Shown here piece after piece: positions 1-8,047 of a DNA stretch of 50,036 bases. The notes beneath the pieces are model-generated. The model was not told the origin of the DNA. It ran no database searches and worked only from the letters and a program-made list of their open reading frames with translations. The position numbers were made by a program, and so were the translations under genes. The stretch's first letter is position 1, and each line of letters starts with the position of its first letter. This DNA comes from Allobacillus halotolerans (GTDB lineage Bacteria > Bacillota > Bacilli > Bacillales > Alkalibacillaceae). The stretch lies in assembly GCF_018967645.1 (NCBI RefSeq), contig NZ_JAHLZF010000020.1, positions 1 through 50,036 on the forward strand, read 5' to 3'.

Positions 1-119
1 AGACTTTGGGGAGGTACTTCCTTTTTTGTGTTTTGAAACCCTTGCCCTGTAAGGGCTAAGATTTATGAAATTTATTCTATTATAAAAGAAAAATGGTACT
101 ATTTAGTCAGGTGATTAAA

Positions 120-716
120 ATGTTCTTTGTGCGAACAGAAAACTTTCAACAATTTATCCGGTTTTATCCAGTCATCACAGCTTTGGCTGCGATTCATATC
201 ATTTTATTTTTATTGACGGAAGTCATTCCACTAAACGGCTTCTTGGAATTGAAAGCTTTATTGATCGGAAATAATTACTTAGTTCAAGTAGAAGATGAAT
301 ATTGGCGGCTTTTCACACCAATATTTGTCCATCTATCGCTTACTCACGTAGTTTTCAATACATTCAGTCTCGTGCTTTTTGGACCTGCACTGGAAGTCAT
401 GCTCGGCAAGGTTAAATTCATTCTAGCATATTTGTTCATGGGAATAATCGGGAACGTATTCACTCTATATGTCGGGTCCCTCCTTATGAGCCATGCCGGT
501 GCATCAGGTGCCATTTTTGGTATGTTCGGCTTGTATCTATATTTATCTTTTTTCAGAAGGGATTTAATCGATCACCAAAGCAGGCAAGTCGTACTTGTGA
601 TCATTGTTCTTTCATTAGTGATGACCTTTACAGGAGCCAACATTAACGTCTATGCACATCTGTTTGGATTGATTGCAGGAGTTGCTTTAGGACCGATTGT
701 TTTTGGGAATAAATAA
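120..716 (+). CDS. Rhomboid family intramembrane serine protease
   Basis: A 198-residue membrane protein of the rhomboid family, which cleaves transmembrane helices within the membrane. The catalytic serine is in GASGAIFG (Ser129) and the partner histidine is His180 in VYAHLFG. The conserved HxxxN of TM2 is present (His76 to Asn80). Six hydrophobic segments are seen, the minimal rhomboid core without a soluble domain. The start at 120 is chosen because CAGGTG lies just upstream; an in-frame ATG at 93 has no ribosome site. It is followed 29 bases later by a drug/metabolite exporter on the same strand. The substrate is unknown. Family assignment is firm. Confidence 0.93.
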   Translation: MFFVRTENFQQFIRFYPVITALAAIHIILFLLTEVIPLNGFLELKALLIGNNYLVQVEDEYWRLFTPIFVHLSLTHVVFNTFSLVLFGPALEVMLGKVKFILAYLFMGIIGNVFTLYVGSLLMSHAGASGAIFGMFGLYLYLSFFRRDLIDHQSRQVVLVIIVLSLVMTFTGANINVYAHLFGLIAGVALGPIVFGNK

Positions 717-745
717 TAGGTGGACTTAATGAAGGGAGTGTCTGT

Positions 746-1651
746 ATGAAAGACAATAAGTTGGGCCCATATCTGGCGGTAGCAATCGGAGTGCTGGCGG
801 TCTCAACTTCTGCTATATTTGTTAGGCTTGCGGATGCACCACCATCCATCATCGCTTTCTATCGTTTACTTTTAGCGGTTGTTATGATGCTTCCTTTAAT
901 TCTTTGGAAATATAGGGATGAATTCATCAAAATAACGAAGCAGGATTGGTTATATACAGCTGCGGCTGGGGTTTTTCTTGCGTTCCACTTTATATTTTGG
1001 TTCGAATCATTGGAGTTGACCTCTGTAGCTAGCTCGACTGTTCTCGTTACAACACAACCGATTTTTGCTTTTATCGGCACATATATTTTCTTTAAAGAAC
1101 GATTCACCAGTGGGGCTGTATTCAGTATGCTCATCGCGCTAACTGGTAGCTTCATCATCAGTTGGGGTGATTTCCAAATAAGCGGAATGGCTCTTTTCGG
1201 TAATTTCCTTGCCTTAATGGGGGCCGTTACCATCACTGGCTATTTCTTATTCGGCCAAAATGTGCGGCAAAGGTTGTCTCTTGCAACCTATACATTCATT
1301 GTATATGGCTTCACGACAGTTACCCTATTGATTTATAATATGATTACTCGTGAGTCGTTTACTGGATACTCAGATGAGACATGGATTTATTTCTTCGTCT
1401 TAGCGATTATTCCAACGTTCTTTGGCCATACACTTTTTAACTGGGCATTAAAATGGGTTAGCGCATCGACCGTTACGATGGGGATTTTATTCGAACCGAT
1501 CGGAGCAAGTGTTCTCGCTTACTTTGTGTTGAATGAGCTTGTTACGTGGTCTCAGTTCCTTGGCGGCTCCATCGTCCTATTTGGATTAGCCTTATTTATA
1601 TTCAGCACGACAAAGAAAAAGAATGTGCGTGTCATAAATAAAAACACTTAA
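746..1651 (+). CDS. EamA/DMT-family permease
   Basis: A 301-residue integral membrane protein with about ten hydrophobic helices arranged as two EamA repeats, the layout of the drug/metabolite transporter superfamily. The N-terminal half has the typical SAIFVRLADAPPSIIAFYR stretch and the second repeat has PTFFGHTLFNWALK followed by FEPIGASVLAYFVLNE. The C-terminus is lysine-rich, as expected for a cytoplasmic tail. The ribosome site is GAAGGGAG. The substrate cannot be deduced; members export amino acids, nucleotides or metabolites. It is probably co-transcribed with degV 15 bases downstream. Confidence 0.92.
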   Translation: MKDNKLGPYLAVAIGVLAVSTSAIFVRLADAPPSIIAFYRLLLAVVMMLPLILWKYRDEFIKITKQDWLYTAAAGVFLAFHFIFWFESLELTSVASSTVLVTTQPIFAFIGTYIFFKERFTSGAVFSMLIALTGSFIISWGDFQISGMALFGNFLALMGAVTITGYFLFGQNVRQRLSLATYTFIVYGFTTVTLLIYNMITRESFTGYSDETWIYFFVLAIIPTFFGHTLFNWALKWVSASTVTMGILFEPIGASVLAYFVLNELVTWSQFLGGSIVLFGLALFIFSTTKKKNVRVINKNT

Positions 1652-1666
1652 CGGAGGGGATTTTTC

Positions 1667-2512
1667 ATGAAAGTTCAGTTAATCACAGACGGAAGCGCGG
1701 ATTTACCAAAAGGCTTTGCCGAAAAGCATAATATCATTGTTGTTCCATTAAACATTCATTTTGGGGAAGAGGAAATACGGACAGATGAATTGTCAGTTGA
1801 TGAATATTATAAAAAAATGCGAGCTGCGGACGATCTGCCGAAGACTTCTGCACCGAGCCCAACTGCATTTTACGAAGCCTATAAACAGGTCGATCCGAAC
1901 ACACCGATTTTAACGGTTACATTGACGGAAGAATTAAGTACAACCAACCAAAATGCAATCATAGGAAAAAAGATGCTTTTAGAGGAAGAACCTAATCGCC
2001 AAATCGAGGTTCTCAATACAAGAACAGCCTCTGGCGGTTTGGCCTTACTCTTACATGAAGCGATACACAGCAAACGGCAAGATTTACGCGAACTCTTCAC
2101 CTATTTAAAAGAGAAAAATGAGAAAGTGACAACACTCTTCTCTTTAGCCACAGTCGAGAACGTTGTCAAAGGCGGAAGATTGGATCGCGTCAGAGGAGCG
2201 ATTGCCAAGACTTTAAACATTAAGCTATTGATGCGTGCTTCTGAAGTCGGAAATATCGAGGTTACCGAAAAAATACGAGGTGAGAAAAAAGCGCTTCGTC
2301 GTCTTGTAGAGCAAATCGGTGAATACTCAAGTTCCCTTCAAAATAAAACCATTGCCCTCGCGCATAGTAACTGTGAAGAAAAAGCTAAAAATGTATTGGA
2401 GAGCATTCGTGAAAAATACGCTCCGAAAAATGAATTTCTCGTAGATATGGGACCACTGATCGCAACATACGCAGGCGAAGGTGGAATTGTCATATCATTC
2501 TTTGAGGAGTAA
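1667..2512 (+). CDS. DegV family fatty-acid-binding protein
   Basis: A 281-residue cytoplasmic DegV protein. Family members bind a fatty acid and (as FakB) present it to the FakA kinase for phosphorylation and entry into phospholipid synthesis. The N-terminal ITDGSADLP and the ligand-loop motif TSAPSP near residue 60 are typical, as is the C-terminal MGPLIATYAGEGG, which is close to the family's HxGPGALG-like closing motif. Length is normal for the family. The start follows GGAGGGG. It is the last gene before a strong terminator. No FakA gene is in the window, so the FakB role is inferred from the family. Confidence 0.93.
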   Translation: MKVQLITDGSADLPKGFAEKHNIIVVPLNIHFGEEEIRTDELSVDEYYKKMRAADDLPKTSAPSPTAFYEAYKQVDPNTPILTVTLTEELSTTNQNAIIGKKMLLEEEPNRQIEVLNTRTASGGLALLLHEAIHSKRQDLRELFTYLKEKNEKVTTLFSLATVENVVKGGRLDRVRGAIAKTLNIKLLMRASEVGNIEVTEKIRGEKKALRRLVEQIGEYSSSLQNKTIALAHSNCEEKAKNVLESIREKYAPKNEFLVDMGPLIATYAGEGGIVISFFEE

Positions 2513-2524
2513 ATGAAGAAATGA

Positions 2525-2562
2525 AAACCCGAGCAATTTAGCCGTATAAATTGCTCGGGTTT
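2525..2562 (+). terminator. Rho-independent terminator after degV
   Basis: A perfect 15-bp inverted repeat (AAACCCGAGCAATTT and its complement) with an 8-nt loop, ending in a short T run. It closes the three-gene operon from the rhomboid gene to degV. Confidence 0.9.
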
Positions 2563-2644
2563 CCTGCTTGTATAGGTCCATCAAAAGAATTCCAACCGTA
2601 AAAATCAATCTTACGCTTGGTTCAATACTTTTAATCTTTACCGT

Positions 2645-2920
2645 TTATGATTTAATTTTTCGAACAAAATCTTGCATGTTTTTTACCATTGGACGGATCT
2701 CTCTTGTCGTTCGAACAACATGGCCTACTGTATGCAGTACTTTTTCCATATCGACTTCACCTTCATCGTCTTTAAAATAGTCCGCTAATACTTGCTGGAC
2801 AGCTTGTCGTTGCCAACCAGATTGCTTAAACGAATGCTTATTGCTACTTTTGGTCGAAGGCTCCGTCCAATATGGGCGATGATAAAATTGGTCTTGTGGA
2901 AACCGCTCCAATTCTCGCAT
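2645..2920 (-). CDS. Small YppG-like hypothetical protein
   Basis: A 91-residue protein that begins MRELERFPQDQF. The aromatic, proline-containing N-terminus and a C-terminal block of the form YFKDDEGEVDMEK...TVGHVVRTT...PMVKNM resemble the YppG family of Bacillaceae, whose function is not known. The start at 2920 is preceded by GGAAGGG at good spacing; in-frame ATGs at 2938 and 2992 are less well placed. It lies downstream of a glutaredoxin gene on the same strand. The YppG assignment is by remembered pattern only. Confidence 0.6.
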   Translation of the reverse strand: MRELERFPQDQFYHRPYWTEPSTKSSNKHSFKQSGWQRQAVQQVLADYFKDDEGEVDMEKVLHTVGHVVRTTREIRPMVKNMQDFVRKIKS

Positions 2921-2993
2921 GTCATCATCCCTTCCCATTTCCTTTACTGTTATTAGTCTATGTTCGTGATGGAAAGGGTGTGTCTCCAGCAAA

Positions 2994-3233
2994 TTAAAAG
3001 AGATTTAATTCTTGCTTCAAGCGCGTCGGCTGAAAACCCAAAATGGCTTGGCTTCCAACAAATGTCGTCGGAGTACCAAACTGTCCTACATCTTGCAGTT
3101 CAACTAAGTAATCTCGATCTGCTGTAATATTCTTTTCTTTATAGTCTAGTTGATATTGATCTAACCACTGAAGCAAATCTTTACTTCGCTGGCAATTCTC
3201 ACTTGTATAAACAACGATGTCATACTGCTCCAA
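2994..3233 (-). CDS. Glutaredoxin-like protein with CxxS site
   Basis: A 79-residue thioredoxin-fold protein. The redox site reads SENCQRSK, a CxxS monothiol form instead of CxxC, followed by the helix KDLLQWL. The cis-proline loop GTPTTFV and the following GFQP stretch (glutaredoxin GFDP-like) are present. The most plausible start is TTG at 3233, five bases after AGGTGA; GTG at 3242 overlaps that site. The missing resolving cysteine suggests glutathionylation/bacillithiol-type chemistry or a redox-sensing role, which is inference. It precedes the YppG-like gene and may be co-transcribed with it. Confidence 0.8.
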   Translation of the reverse strand: MEQYDIVVYTSENCQRSKDLLQWLDQYQLDYKEKNITADRDYLVELQDVGQFGTPTTFVGSQAILGFQPTRLKQELNLF

Positions 3234-3411
3234 GATGTTCACCTCAATCTATAAGATTTCAACAATCGTATTCCCGGTGTTTGTTAACACTAAACTCCAA
3301 TTTAATCATTTAGTAATATTCCACCCATTATTTTTCCAATTCTTATAAGTAGATTCCACTTTCCTAACGAGTCAATCCATGCCAAAATAGATGACGAATG
3401 GAGTGATCTAA

Positions 3412-4023
3412 ATGATTGAAGATACAGGAGAACGCGTGATTCCAAAAAAGATGAGCCCGATGAATAACCTATTGCTCGAGCATATCGCACGTTACCAGTT
3501 TGCCCTACCTTATCTTGAAGGGCGAGTCCTCGACATGGCTTGTGGTGCAGGCTACGGAACCCATATGATCGCCAAACAACGAAAAAAATTCATTGATGAA
3601 GTGATTGGGATTGATATCGATCCAGAAATTATCGCTTATGCAAAAAAGGAGTATTACCATCCGAAGTCATCGTTCGATATTTACAATGCTACCGAATCAA
3701 CGCTGCCAAACAAGCTTGGCACATTTGATGCGATTGTCAGCTTTGAAACGATCGAGCATATTGCTGAGGAAAAAGACCTTCTAGACAATTACTATCGCTT
3801 ATTGAATCCAGGTGGAACGTTAATCGTTTCGACACCTTTTGGTAAAGGCAGAGGAAAGCCGGTCGGTTCTCCCTTCCATGTCCATCAGCTAACAGTCGAG
3901 GAGTTTCAAGAGTTATTCACTGACTATGCAGAAACAGATTTTTATTATCAACGCGGCGTATTGATTGAACCCGGTCGTAAGGATCTCAGTTATCCATTAG
4001 GTATCGCTGTTTGTAAAAAATAA
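3412..4023 (+). CDS. Class I SAM-dependent methyltransferase
   Basis: A 203-residue Rossmann-fold methyltransferase. Motif I is VLDMACGAGYGTH (residues 39-51), an acidic SAM-ribose contact follows in GIDIDPE (about residue 70), and the post-II segment is FDAIVSFETIEHI (106-118) with LLNPGGTLIVSTPF after it. This is the Methyltransf_11/UbiE-like class; the substrate cannot be read. The opening MIEDTGERVIPKKM is characteristic of a Bacillus group of small methyltransferases. The ribosome site is GGAGTG. A bidirectional terminator follows, so it is probably monocistronic. Confidence 0.9.
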   Translation: MIEDTGERVIPKKMSPMNNLLLEHIARYQFALPYLEGRVLDMACGAGYGTHMIAKQRKKFIDEVIGIDIDPEIIAYAKKEYYHPKSSFDIYNATESTLPNKLGTFDAIVSFETIEHIAEEKDLLDNYYRLLNPGGTLIVSTPFGKGRGKPVGSPFHVHQLTVEEFQELFTDYAETDFYYQRGVLIEPGRKDLSYPLGIAVCKK

Positions 4024-4049
4024 TCAAGGATGTTACGGTGAAAATAAGT

Positions 4050-4088
4050 AAATAAGGCTCACGGGAATCATCCCGCAAGCCTTATTTT
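4050..4088. terminator. Bidirectional terminator
   Basis: The inverted repeat AATAAGGCT ... AGCCTTATT with an inner GGGA/TCCC stem and A/T-rich flanks lies between the convergent methyltransferase and the 50-residue KGG gene. Confidence 0.8.
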
Positions 4089-4107
4089 AAATGCGTTATT
4101 TACGAAC

Positions 4108-4260
4108 TTATTTGTTGTCTCGCTGACGAGCTCTTTCGTTGCCGCCTTTTTCACCGATTTCTTGATAGAATTCTTTATCGTAGTTACGGCTTGTTGTTTT
4201 GCCGCCTTTTCTTCCTGCTTCCTCTAGAGACATTTTGTTGTTGTTTTTACGTTCTGCCAT
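4108..4260 (-). CDS. KGG stress protein, 50 residues (GsiB-like)
   Basis: A tiny hydrophilic protein, MAERKNNNKMSLEEAGRKGG at its start and ending ERARQRDNK. It carries two KGG stress-repeat units (AGRKGGKTTSRNYDKEFYQE and IGEKGGNERARQ). KGG proteins such as GsiB are hydrophilins induced by general stress. The ATG follows AAAGGAGA. It is a shorter paralogue of the neighbouring 89-residue gene: the N- and C-terminal ends are nearly identical and it differs by having fewer internal repeats. A SigB-like promoter lies about 60 bases upstream. Confidence 0.85.
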   Translation of the reverse strand: MAERKNNNKMSLEEAGRKGGKTTSRNYDKEFYQEIGEKGGNERARQRDNK

Positions 4261-4326
4261 TCTTAACATCTCCTTTCGAAATTAGTAAGAATAAGCGGTA
4301 GGCTTAATGACGCCTACATTATAAAC

Positions 4327-4353
4327 AATTCCACGTGTGTGTTTTCCTTAAAC
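4327..4353 (-). promoter_or_regulatory. SigB-like promoter of the 50-residue KGG gene
   Basis: On the minus strand GTTTAA is followed after 15 bases by GGAATT, close to the SigB pattern GTTTAA / GGGWAW. The spacer ends in CACGT, exactly as in the promoter of the longer KGG gene. Confidence 0.6.
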
Positions 4354-4374
4354 ATTTTTGCCGGGATTTACTGA

Positions 4375-4644
4375 TTAAGAATCTTTGTTTTGACGAGCTC
4401 TTTCGTTGCCGCCTTTTTCGCCAATTTCTTCATAGAATTCTTTATCGTGATTGCGACTTGTTGCTTCGCCGCCTTTTTCACCGATTTCTTGATAAAATTC
4501 TTTGTCGTGATTACGGCTTGTTGCTTCGCCGCCTTTTTCACCGATTTCTTGATAGAATTCTTTATCATGATTACGGCTTGTTGTTTTGCCACCTTTTCTT
4601 CCCGCTTCTTCTAGAGACATATTGTTGTTTTTACGTTCTGCCAT
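4375..4644 (-). CDS. KGG-repeat general stress protein, 89 residues (GsiB-like)
   Basis: A hydrophilic 89-residue protein with four KGG units: AGRKGGKTTSRNHDKEFYQE, two nearly identical copies of IGEKGGEATSRNHDKEFY.E, and a final IGEKGGNERARQ. There is no signal peptide or membrane segment. KGG-repeat hydrophilins are SigB-dependent desiccation/osmotic stress proteins in Bacillus. The start at 4644 follows AAAGGAGA; the upstream in-frame ATG at 4653 overlaps the ribosome site. It is the longer member of a tandem duplication that includes promoter and leader. Confidence 0.9.
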   Translation of the reverse strand: MAERKNNNMSLEEAGRKGGKTTSRNHDKEFYQEIGEKGGEATSRNHDKEFYQEIGEKGGEATSRNHDKEFYEEIGEKGGNERARQNKDS

Positions 4645-4701
4645 TCTCAACATCTCCTTTCAGATTTGGATTGGCGAATCATCATCGCCTACACTAAAAG
4701 A

Positions 4702-4728
4702 TTTTCCACGTGGGAATTATTTCTAAAC
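4702..4728 (-). promoter_or_regulatory. SigB-like promoter of the 89-residue KGG gene
   Basis: On the minus strand GTTTAG, 15 bases, then GGAAAA, with CCCACGT in front of the -10 element. The expected start point is about 50 bases before the ATG. Confidence 0.6.
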
Positions 4729-4945
4729 CCTTATAATTGAATTCTCTTATATTTGCAGCACATCTATTGCTACGAAAGAATTCTACTTACATCTAACCGC
4801 GCGTGAACTCATCCCAATGTTCAAAGTTTATTTTTTGTTATCCTGTTTTTACATAGAAACATAAAACCGTGGCAAAATTAATGGTAAGAACACGATATCT
4901 TGGGTGTGAATGTTTGCTCCTGTATCGATTTTTGAAGGTTTCGAT
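4729..4945. other. Intergenic stretch without recognised content
   Basis: Divergent intergenic DNA between the KGG gene and the GlsB-type gene. I see no ORF, repeat or conserved RNA here apart from the promoters listed on either side. Confidence 0.5.
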
Positions 4946-4972
4946 GTTTTGACTCACTCATCCAGTGGGTAA
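4946..4972 (+). promoter_or_regulatory. SigB-like promoter of the GlsB-type gene
   Basis: GTTTTG, a 15-base spacer and GGGTAA match the SigB pattern well. The start point would lie about 30 bases upstream of the ATG at 5011. Confidence 0.6.
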
Positions 4973-5010
4973 GGTTTACTAGAAACTGATAAAAAAAGGA
5001 GTGAAGAATC

Positions 5011-5256
5011 ATGATTGGATTTTTACTATATTTATTAGTCGGTGGTATCATCGGTTGGATTGCTGGATTGATTCTAGGTGGTGTACCTGGTGGTATCATC
5101 GGTAACATTGTAGCCGGTGTCGTTGGGGCATGGATCGGTCACTCTCTAATGGGATCATTCGGGCCGGTCATTGCAGATATCGCAATCTTTCCAGCCATCA
5201 TCGGTGCGTTGATCTTTGTTGCGATCTTAAGCATTATTCTTAAAGCAATTAGATAA
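5011..5256 (+). CDS. GlsB/YeaQ/YmgE family stress membrane protein
   Basis: An 81-residue, very hydrophobic protein with three membrane segments rich in glycine. The signature VGGIIGWIAGLILGG near the start, GGIIGNIVAGVVGAWIGH in the middle and PAIIGALIFVAIL at the end are those of the transglycosylase-associated (GlsB/YeaQ/YmgE) family, which is linked to general stress responses; no enzyme activity is proven for it. AAGGAG precedes the ATG. A SigB-like promoter upstream agrees with a stress role. Confidence 0.9.
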   Translation: MIGFLLYLLVGGIIGWIAGLILGGVPGGIIGNIVAGVVGAWIGHSLMGSFGPVIADIAIFPAIIGALIFVAILSIILKAIR

Positions 5257-5265
5257 AATGAAACA

Positions 5266-5300
5266 AAGCACGAATGGACTCATTTCCATTCGTGCTTTTT
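5266..5300. terminator. Bidirectional terminator
   Basis: AGCACGAATGGA and its complement form a 12-bp stem followed by T5. It serves the GlsB-type gene and, from the other side, the convergent 110-residue gene. Confidence 0.85.
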
Positions 5301-5302
5301 CT

Positions 5303-5635
5303 TTACGTTAATTTTCTTTCATAGATTAGCCAGCTACTCAATCGATACAATGGATAGATTACACACAACACATACACAAAAATCGGAACTTCAAAAACGA
5401 GTATAAAACTAATAATCAATAATAAGAAAATCAACGTCATCACGTTGCCATAGGTACCGTTAAGCGGCATCGCATCAAAAAACATAGACGCCTGTTCACG
5501 TTTCATCTTCACATGCTCTTTAAAGCATTTTTCATGAAAGGGCCGCAACACCATCTTCATATTGGACACAACAAGATTAGATTTTTTCCCAATCGATTGT
5601 TTACATCGAATACAGGTTATCGTTTTATCGGACAT
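5303..5635 (-). CDS. Hypothetical membrane protein with N-terminal zinc-finger-like motif
   Basis: A 110-residue protein of unknown function. The N-terminus holds CIRC (residues 8-11) and HEKC about 25 residues later, a CxxC...HxxC spacing that could bind zinc as a small LIM- or ribbon-like finger. After a basic linker, two membrane helices follow (VMTLIFLLLIISFILVFEV and FVYVLCVIYPLYRLS). AAAGGA precedes the ATG. It is convergent with the GlsB-type gene and divergent from the LLM oxidoreductase. I do not recognise the family. Confidence 0.7.
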   Translation of the reverse strand: MSDKTITCIRCKQSIGKKSNLVVSNMKMVLRPFHEKCFKEHVKMKREQASMFFDAMPLNGTYGNVMTLIFLLLIISFILVFEVPIFVYVLCVIYPLYRLSSWLIYERKLT

Positions 5636-5754
5636 CGAAAGATCCTTTCTTTCAATTAAGTATATTCATAAACGTTTAAAGCATAATGATTGAAAAGCGT
5701 ATGTCATTCTAAAATAATTATAAACATAGTCTTTTAAAAAAGAAAGGTGTCGTG

Positions 5755-6759
5755 ATGGCAATTCAATTAAGTGTTTTAGATCAATCACCCATTTTACAAG
5801 GGAGTAGCCCACAAGAGGCACTTCAACAAACAATAGAACTCGCCAAACGAGTTGATCAATTAGGATATAAACGTTTTTGGATGAGCGAACACCATAGTGC
5901 TCAAAGTTTAGCTGGCTCAACACCAGAATTATTGACTGGAATCATCGCTCAAGCGACTGAACGAATTAAAGTAGGAACAGGCGGCGTCTTATTGCCACAT
6001 TACAGCACATACAAAGTGGCAGAGATTTTCAGAACATTGGAGAGTCTGTATCCTGGACGAATCGACCTCGGAGTTGGACGTGCTCCGGGCGGGATGCCTG
6101 GTGTAAACTATGCATTGAACAAAGGAAAATATCCTGACGTTCAATCTTTCCCTAAGCAAGTCGCTGACCTTCTTTCTTACTTAGAAGGCGGAAGTCCTGA
6201 AGGTTATCAAGCATACGCAACACCGCTTGGACCGACAGTTCCGCCAGTATGGATTTTAGGTTCTAGTGGTTCAAGCGCCGGACTTGCTGGTGAACTCGGT
6301 GCCAATTATACATTCGCTCAATTTATTAATCCGGATGGAGGTCCAGCAGCGATCCAGCAATATTATGACCATTTCATTCCTTCTGAAAGACAAAAAGAAC
6401 CGAGCGCAAGTGCCGCTGTATTTACGGTCGTTGGTAATACAGAGGAAGAAGCAGAGTATCTCGCCTCCTCTCTTGATGTATCTTTATTGATGGCTGATCA
6501 AGGTCAAATTCGAAATCATTTTATGTCTCCGGAAGAAGCCCAGCGTTATACGTTTTCTTATTTCGAAGCCGAACGAGTGAAGTATAATCGAAATCGTATG
6601 ATCGTCGGGAATGTCGAAAGTGTCAAACAGCAGTTGGAGCAGATGGCAGCAGATTTTCAAATTGATGAAATCATTGCCAATATCATTGTGTACCCATTTG
6701 AGAAACGATTAGAAAGTTATGAGAAATTGGCTCAAGCTTTTCAGTTAAATAGAAAGTAA
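5755..6759 (+). CDS. LLM class flavin-dependent oxidoreductase (luciferase-like)
   Basis: A 334-residue luciferase-like monooxygenase of the MsnO8 subgroup, a (beta/alpha)8 FMN-dependent enzyme. Diagnostic stretches are LSVLDQSPI at the start, FWMSEHHS (residues 42-49), VGTGGVLLPHYSTYKVAE and YPGRIDLGVGRAPG in the middle, and a C-terminal VGNVESVKQQL segment. The substrate is unknown. ATG at 5755 is preferred; the in-frame GTG at 5752 is too close to AAAGGTG. A VOC-fold protein follows 24 bases later and is probably in the same operon. Confidence 0.92.
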   Translation: MAIQLSVLDQSPILQGSSPQEALQQTIELAKRVDQLGYKRFWMSEHHSAQSLAGSTPELLTGIIAQATERIKVGTGGVLLPHYSTYKVAEIFRTLESLYPGRIDLGVGRAPGGMPGVNYALNKGKYPDVQSFPKQVADLLSYLEGGSPEGYQAYATPLGPTVPPVWILGSSGSSAGLAGELGANYTFAQFINPDGGPAAIQQYYDHFIPSERQKEPSASAAVFTVVGNTEEEAEYLASSLDVSLLMADQGQIRNHFMSPEEAQRYTFSYFEAERVKYNRNRMIVGNVESVKQQLEQMAADFQIDEIIANIIVYPFEKRLESYEKLAQAFQLNRK

Positions 6760-6783
6760 ATCATATGAAAAGGGGTTTTTGAG

Positions 6784-7464
6784 ATGGTTGCATTTGATCA
6801 CCTTGTCATTTTTTCGAATGATCCTGCTCTGGATGCTTCCGATTTTGAGAACAATCATCAACTTCAAGCCGTTCAAGGTGGCGAACACAAGGATTGGGGA
6901 ACGTATAACCATTTAGCATTTATGAAGAATAACAGTTATGTTGAATGGATTGGCATTCGCGATCAAGCGTTAGCTGAAACTTCGGATAACCCATTGATTC
7001 AGCACACCGTACATGCGAGCGTGCAACATACGAAAGGGCCGATTCAGTTCGCCCTTCGTGTGGAAAATATCGATACTTTTATCGACCATTTTGAAAAGAA
7101 AGGCATCGCCTATAAAGGACCATTTCCCGGCAGGCGAGTACGCGCGGATGGCAGTGTGCTCGAATGGCGAATGTTATTTCCTACTTATTCATTCGACGAA
7201 GCTCCCCTTCCTTTTTTGATTGAATGGTCTGGCGAGGGGAACCAACCGACGGATCTTAGTCAGCTTAATGAGGTGACATTTTCGAGAATTCAACTATCTG
7301 TTAATCAGCCTATGGAGTATAAGAAAAAGCTGAAGGAAATTTACGGGCTATCGGAGAGAACCAACTCCTTATTTCATTTGGAAAATGGAGAAATTGAAGT
7401 CAAGCAAGGAAACAACATCGTAGCACAATTTGAATCTATTCGATTTCAAAAGTTTTCATCCTAG
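6784..7464 (+). CDS. VOC / glyoxalase-like domain protein
   Basis: A 226-residue protein with the glyoxalase-like (VOC) arrangement. The start FDHLVIFSNDP, the motif GTYNHLAFMKNNSYVEWIGI and LEWRMLFPTY...PFLIEW fit the Glyoxalase_3-like group in Bacillus. These proteins are two-domain; His6, Glu54 and later acidic residues could bind a metal. The reaction is not known. It follows the LLM oxidoreductase in an apparent two-gene unit. Instead of a clear terminator, the 52-bp repeat array starts 12 bases after the stop codon. Confidence 0.8.
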   Translation: MVAFDHLVIFSNDPALDASDFENNHQLQAVQGGEHKDWGTYNHLAFMKNNSYVEWIGIRDQALAETSDNPLIQHTVHASVQHTKGPIQFALRVENIDTFIDHFEKKGIAYKGPFPGRRVRADGSVLEWRMLFPTYSFDEAPLPFLIEWSGEGNQPTDLSQLNEVTFSRIQLSVNQPMEYKKKLKEIYGLSERTNSLFHLENGEIEVKQGNNIVAQFESIRFQKFSS

Positions 7465-7475
7465 ATATTTTTTGA

Positions 7476-7908
7476 ACACGGAAAAACCCGGCTTTTTTCT
7501 TCCTTCTGTGGTTGAGAGCTATTATCAAACACGGAAGGACTTCTTTTTTGCTCCCTTCCGTTGTTGAGAGCCCTTGTCGGACACGGAAGAACTCGCTTTT
7601 TTCTCCCTTCCGTCGTTGAGAGCCTCTATCGGACACGGAAGGGCTCGCTTTTTTCTCCCTTCCGTCGTTGAGAGCCCTTGTCGGACACGGAAAGTCACCT
7701 TTTTTTCTCCCTTCCGTCGTTGAGAGCCCTTGTCGAACACGGAAGGTCTCGCCTTTTTCTCCCTTCCGTCGTTGAGAGCCCTTGTCGGACACGGAAAGTC
7801 ACCTTTTTTTCTTCCTTCCGTCGTTGAGAGCCTCTATCGAACACGGAAGAACTCGCTTTTTTCTCCCTTCCGTCGTTGAGAGCTATCATCAAACACGGAA
7901 GTCCCCTC
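7476..7908. repeat. 52-bp tandem array with internal hairpins, 8 units plus a partial
   Basis: Eight units of 52 bp (the first is 53) followed by a partial ninth. Each unit has an ACGGAAG ... CTTCCGT inverted repeat enclosing a 15-17 nt pyrimidine-rich loop (CTCGCTTTTTTCTC type), then a spacer of the form CGTTGAGAGCCTCTATCGGAC or CGTTGAGAGCCCTTGTCGGAC. Outer units are the most diverged. The array fills the gap between the VOC gene and pepF. All three minus-strand frames are open over long stretches because the unit has few stop codons and 52 is not a multiple of three, so I read it as non-coding. Confidence 0.9.
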
Positions 7909-8047
7909 TAGATATGACAAAATCACCGCATTTACTACTCTCACACAAAAGTATTTATTTCTATTCTCGAAATATTATTTATTCGGAATAATTTTTTTGC
8001 TACAATAGAATGTGTTTAGAAAATTAAGAAGTTTCGGAGGGAAGTTT

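Noticed and set aside
7436-7892. Three overlapping minus-strand ORFs over the 52-bp array, coding for repeats such as GLSTTEGRKK
   Set aside because: All three frames are open only because the unit has few stops and a length of 52 shifts the frame each time. No ribosome site or conserved start.
7476-7908. CRISPR array
   Set aside because: Units are repeated over nearly their full length, so there are no unique spacers. No cas gene in the window. The 21-bp arrays are far too short-period.
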